Shown here: in pieces, positions 61,668-64,000 of the stretch
Numbering within the stretch: position 1 is the first letter of the stretch
Layout: each line of letters starts with the position of its first letter
NCBI GenBank assembly: GCA_963699015.1
Contig: CAVOSX010000006.1
Span: 186,001 to 250,000 of the forward strand
DNA: 64,000 nt
Reading direction: 5' to 3'
DNA from: PALSA-505 sp963699015
Lineage (GTDB): Bacteria; Actinomycetota; Actinomycetes; Streptosporangiales; Streptosporangiaceae
Position numbers and translations under genes: made by a program
Notes under the pieces: model-generated
Database searches by the model: none
What the model was told of the DNA's origin: nothing
What the model saw: the letters and a program-made list of their open reading frames with translations, nothing else

Positions 61668-61719
61668 GGCATCGGCAAGGGTCGCAGGGCGCCATAGGTG
61701 CGCCCGGCCCGTGCGAGGA

Positions 61720-61769
61720 CGTTCACACTGCCCGGCCAAGCACCCATCCAGAAGTTCTGTGTGTGAACG
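61720..61769. repeat. 9-bp inverted repeat downstream of the duplicated-domain gene
   Basis: CGTTCACAC (61720-61728) and GTGTGAACG (61761-61769) are perfect inverted repeats with a 32-base spacer. It could be a terminator stem for the upstream gene or an operator for the RibD-like gene; the sequence does not decide. Confidence 0.4.
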
Positions 61770-61924
61770 TAGTGAGGGTTACCCGGCTAGTGCCACAACC
61801 GAGTCCTGAGACGTCCTGTGCCGCGGGTGCCGTTGATCGCTTCGAGGGCTGAGATCCTGGTTCGCGGGTGATCAAGAGCGCGAGGCTAGCCCTGACTGTC
61901 AGGGCCTGGCGTTACCGTCCTGCC

Positions 61925-62632
61925 ATGACCGCGGACCATCTGGTCGGCCAGGACGTCATCTCTCGTCCCCGGGTGATCGTCTCAGTTACCGCGACCGCGG
62001 ACGGGCGTGTCACGCTCAGCCGGATGGAGCGGTTGCTCGATGACGGCCCGAACCTGCGGTGGAAGGCCGCGTGGCCGCCGGATGCCGGCGACCTGCTGAC
62101 GCGCCGGGCGGCCGCCATCGAACAGCGTCATCATCCCACCGTGGTGCTGGAGGGCAGCGGCACCTTCGTGGCCGACGACGCCGGCTCACTGCATCTTCCG
62201 GACACGAGCGTGCCGGCTGACGTGCTGCAGGCGGAGACAAGCCTGCTGGTCATAGCCGCCTGCAGCACGCCCTTGCCCTATCTCGCCCACCTGCGCCAGG
62301 AGCGGATTCCGTACCTCCTCGCCGGCGCCCGCCGGGTGGATCTGACGTCCGCGCTGGCGAAGATCCGGACGCAACTCGGCGCAGAGTGCCTCATATCGGA
62401 GGCCGGAGGCGGGCTCAACGGCGCTCTCCTGCGGGCCGGCCTGGTCGATGAACTCCACATCGTCACGGTCCCCGCACTGGTCGGCGGGCTCGGCACGCCA
62501 TCGATCATGGATGGCCCGCCGCTGGAACCCGGCTCGCTCCCCGCACAGCTGCGGGTAAGAGACGTCCAGGTCGGCGCGCACGGCACCATCTGGGCGCACT
62601 ACGAGGTCGTAACCAGGTGCTCCGGGCCCTGA
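61925..62632 (+). CDS. RibD C-terminal/dihydrofolate reductase-fold protein
   Basis: 235 residues from the ATG at 61925. The fold is that of the RibD reductase and bacterial DHFR: the N-terminal RVIVSVTATADGRVTLSRM, central LAKIRTQLGAECLISEAGGG (the NADPH-binding glycine motif) and LNGALLRAGLVDELHIVTVP, with VGGLGTPSIMDG near the end. Homologues reduce riboflavin intermediates or unknown pterin-like or other substrates with NADPH. No rib genes are adjacent. An upstream in-frame start at 61868 would add 19 unlikely residues. Given the pterin genes in the window, a pterin substrate is possible but unproven. Confidence 0.87.
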   Translation: MTADHLVGQDVISRPRVIVSVTATADGRVTLSRMERLLDDGPNLRWKAAWPPDAGDLLTRRAAAIEQRHHPTVVLEGSGTFVADDAGSLHLPDTSVPADVLQAETSLLVIAACSTPLPYLAHLRQERIPYLLAGARRVDLTSALAKIRTQLGAECLISEAGGGLNGALLRAGLVDELHIVTVPALVGGLGTPSIMDGPPLEPGSLPAQLRVRDVQVGAHGTIWAHYEVVTRCSGP

Positions 62633-62902
62633 AGTCCTGTCCCGCTGGCCTTCAGCAGCTCAAGCTGCACGGTCTTGAGGCAGGGCCCTGTGCCTACCTG
62701 CCCGGCGAGGGCGAGCAGTACATCACCGCCACCCGGCGCCACGCCATCTGTCCCCGCTTGGCCGGGTGCTGTATTTCTGCGCAGTCCGGCTCCTCTGACC
62801 AGATGGGTGTATCCGGCATCGGGGGGAGGTCAGGCTGATCAGGCACGGCAGGCCAGCCCGCAAGAAAGACCTAAAGGAAAATCACGAGGGGAAACAGGTA
62901 CT

Positions 62903-63463
62903 ATGCGACGTCTTATTTTCATCCTCGCGGGTGGGCTGCTCACCGCGGGAACCGTCCTTACCGGCGGCATAGCCAGCGCCGGCACCCATGCCTCCAGTGG
63001 CGTACCCAGCGCCGACAAGACTGGCGTCCACCACCAGGCCACGGCCACCTGCACGCCCGCGGGCAGCTTCTTCTTCGACGTCACCGCGCACGGCGTCAAC
63101 TACTACCCGGGGACACCTAACAGCGCCTCTTCGGGGTCGACCGTGCGGCTGAAGCCGAGTCAAAACCGCACGACCTCGTGGGCCTTCTGCGTCAATGCGA
63201 GCGACCAGTGGCTCATCACTAACCAGGGGCTGGCCATGACCAGCAGGGCCACCAGCCCGGGCGCGAACGTGACCGTGGAGACGGCGGGCAATGGTGGCAA
63301 TGGATTCACCAGCCAGCTCTGGAACCTCGCCGGCGTCTCGGGTAACTCGGATACGTTCCAGAATGTGAAGACCGGCCTGTTCCTGCGGGTGCGCAACAAC
63401 GGTCCGATCATGGGCCAGCTCGTGACCACCGGCTCCACGGCCGCTGCCTGGACTTTCCCGTAG
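62903..63463 (+). CDS. secreted protein with ricin-type (beta-trefoil-like) repeats
   Basis: 186 residues. The signal peptide is RRLIFILAGGLLTAGTVLTG with cleavage after an Ala-X-Ala region. The mature protein has TTSWAFCVNASDQWLITNQG and SQLWNLAGVSGNSDTFQNVK, then GLFLRVRNNGPIMGQLVTTG. The last two resemble the Q.W and 'N..SGLCL.V' patterns of ricin-B/RICIN_2 trefoil lectins, although no full three-fold repeat is visible. It may bind carbohydrate. GAGGGG precedes the ATG, and a terminator at 63508-63543 follows. Confidence 0.75.
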   Translation: MRRLIFILAGGLLTAGTVLTGGIASAGTHASSGVPSADKTGVHHQATATCTPAGSFFFDVTAHGVNYYPGTPNSASSGSTVRLKPSQNRTTSWAFCVNASDQWLITNQGLAMTSRATSPGANVTVETAGNGGNGFTSQLWNLAGVSGNSDTFQNVKTGLFLRVRNNGPIMGQLVTTGSTAAAWTFP

Positions 63464-63507
63464 ACAGCACGCTCTTTCGCTGGTAATCACAGAGCCCGCG
63501 AAAGGAG

Positions 63508-63543
63508 GCGAGGGGCCCGGAGGTGGTAGCCGGGGCCCCTCGC
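63508..63543. terminator. 11-bp hairpin after the trefoil-like gene
   Basis: GCGAGGGGCCC (63508-63518) pairs perfectly with GGGCCCCTCGC (63533-63543) across a 14-base loop. It lies 44 bp after the stop codon and before the convergent MaoC-like gene. Confidence 0.65.
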
Positions 63544-63669
63544 TGGCGAGCCGGCGTGGACTTCATGCGCGGCGGCCGGCTTCCCATGCGGACTGGGGCA
63601 GCGTGGAGGTTACACGTCGAAGTACAGCTCGAACTTTCACTGCGGTCAGCGTCGTCGCAGGCAAGAGAC

Positions 63670-64000
63670 CTAATATGCCTCCTGACCTGCCGAAACATGC
63701 CGTTGAACATCGTTCGCACTCGTCGGCTCTGACCGGCCCTCTGCGGACGTCTTGCGGGCTTTTTGCGGGCTCTGCTGCGCTGTTTTCAGCAGGTAGGTGT
63801 GATCGCCGTCGAGCACCAGCTGGCCGTGCTGGCTATGGACGGTGGCCCGGGTCGTCACCTGACCGGCGTCGCCGTGCGGGGCCAGATCGATGAGCTCCAG
63901 TTGCGGGTAGAGCGTGTCGCCGGAGTGGACCTCGGCGAGGAACTTGCACGAGACGCTGGTGAAGGCGATGAAGACGTCGCCGATGTACTGCGGGAACAAG
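63670..64000 (-). CDS. MaoC-like hotdog-fold dehydratase, C-terminal part (cut by window edge)
   Basis: About 110 residues of the C-terminal half of a protein whose start lies beyond the window. Conserved hotdog-fold phrases are FTSVSCKFLAEVHSGDTLYP, QLELIDLAPHGDAGQVTTRA and LVLDGDHTYLLKTAQ, typical of MaoC-family enoyl-CoA hydratases or acyl dehydratases, where 'V..GDTL' and 'G.V..R..V.NQ.GE.V..G' recur. The last 35 residues (SPQKARKTSAEGRSEP onward) are an atypical, polar extension. The visible Met codon near 63999 may not be the true start. Confidence 0.75.
   Translation of the reverse strand, partial: LFPQYIGDVFIAFTSVSCKFLAEVHSGDTLYPQLELIDLAPHGDAGQVTTRATVHSQHGQLVLDGDHTYLLKTAQQSPQKARKTSAEGRSEPTSANDVQRHVSAGQEAY

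Noticed and set aside
62617..62838. short plus-strand frame with LHGLEAGPCAYLPGEGEQ-like sequence between the RibD-like and trefoil-like genes
   Set aside because: The phrase looked like a remnant of a real protein, but it is too short, lacks a ribosome site and matches no family I can name.
1..64000. tRNA, rRNA, riboswitch and phage signals
   Set aside because: Nothing with convincing cloverleaf, rRNA or known riboswitch consensus was found by eye; a covariance search was not possible.

Overview
The window is chromosomal DNA from a high-GC Actinomycetota bacterium. The evidence is a very strong G/C bias at third codon positions, frequent GTG starts, GGAGG-type ribosome sites, and typical actinobacterial families: a DUF574 (SAV2177-like) methyltransferase, a LAL-type LuxR regulator, GlnA2, GlnE adenylyltransferase, a PPC/DUF296 protein and a DUF1707 protein. 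It looks like a filamentous actinomycete of the Streptomyces/Streptosporangiales kind, but the genus cannot be fixed from this sequence. I saw no rRNA, tRNA, transposase, phage gene or CRISPR array.

Layout. 0-6.6 kb: regulators and small enzymes, including a TetR fragment, DUF574 methyltransferase, MDR reductase, YCII protein, LAL regulator and PPC protein. 6.7-15 kb: housekeeping, with nadE and glnA2 divergent, then glutathione peroxidase and the helicase hrpA. 15-18.8 kb: a GlxA/AraC regulator divergent from an EamA exporter, then a secreted protein. 18.9-23.4 kb: a four-gene minus-strand oxidative operon (TPP enzyme, small membrane protein, gluconate dehydrogenase subunit 3, GMC oxidoreductase) riddled with frameshifts. 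23.6-28 kb: enolase-superfamily enzyme, GH15 glucoamylase-like enzyme, SDR and a small membrane protein. 28-32.4 kb: a complete seven-gene ion-translocating operon in the order of the archaeal Mbh/Mrp antiporter module. 32.4-37.3 kb: PfpI protein, hypotheticals, two MDR reductases and a cysteine-rich HTH regulator. 37.4-46.6 kb: folE, an FAD reductase, a second enolase-superfamily enzyme, a TetR-controlled ABC exporter and glnE. 46.6-52.9 kb: small regulatory and accessory genes. 53-57.4 kb: a tightly overlapping operon (6-pyruvoyltetrahydropterin synthase-like enzyme, methyltransferase, glycosyltransferase, SDR) facing a second FAD reductase. 57.7-64 kb: four secreted proteins, one of them a GH3 hexosaminidase, plus a RibD/DHFR-like reductase and the end of a MaoC-like gene.

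How the genes fit together. Nitrogen and NAD metabolism is represented by nadE, glnA2 and glnE. FolE makes dihydroneopterin triphosphate, the substrate of the PTPS-like enzyme in the 53 kb operon. That operon's SDR, glycosyltransferase and methyltransferase could build a modified or glycosylated tetrahydropterin. This pathway is an inference and the most interesting biological hypothesis here. The Mbh-type module has no hydrogenase or MrpA-type large subunit nearby.

A second theme is interrupted reading frames. At least nine otherwise well-conserved genes carry single-base indels, many in runs of two or three G or C. Either the assembly has indel errors or several genes are decaying. The density in 18.9-23.4 kb is much higher than elsewhere. 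A third theme is short in-frame tandem repeats (27, 27 and 18 bp units) inserted in unrelated genes. A dispersed element of about 75-78 bp also occurs twice in intergenic DNA (34.4 and 47.6 kb).
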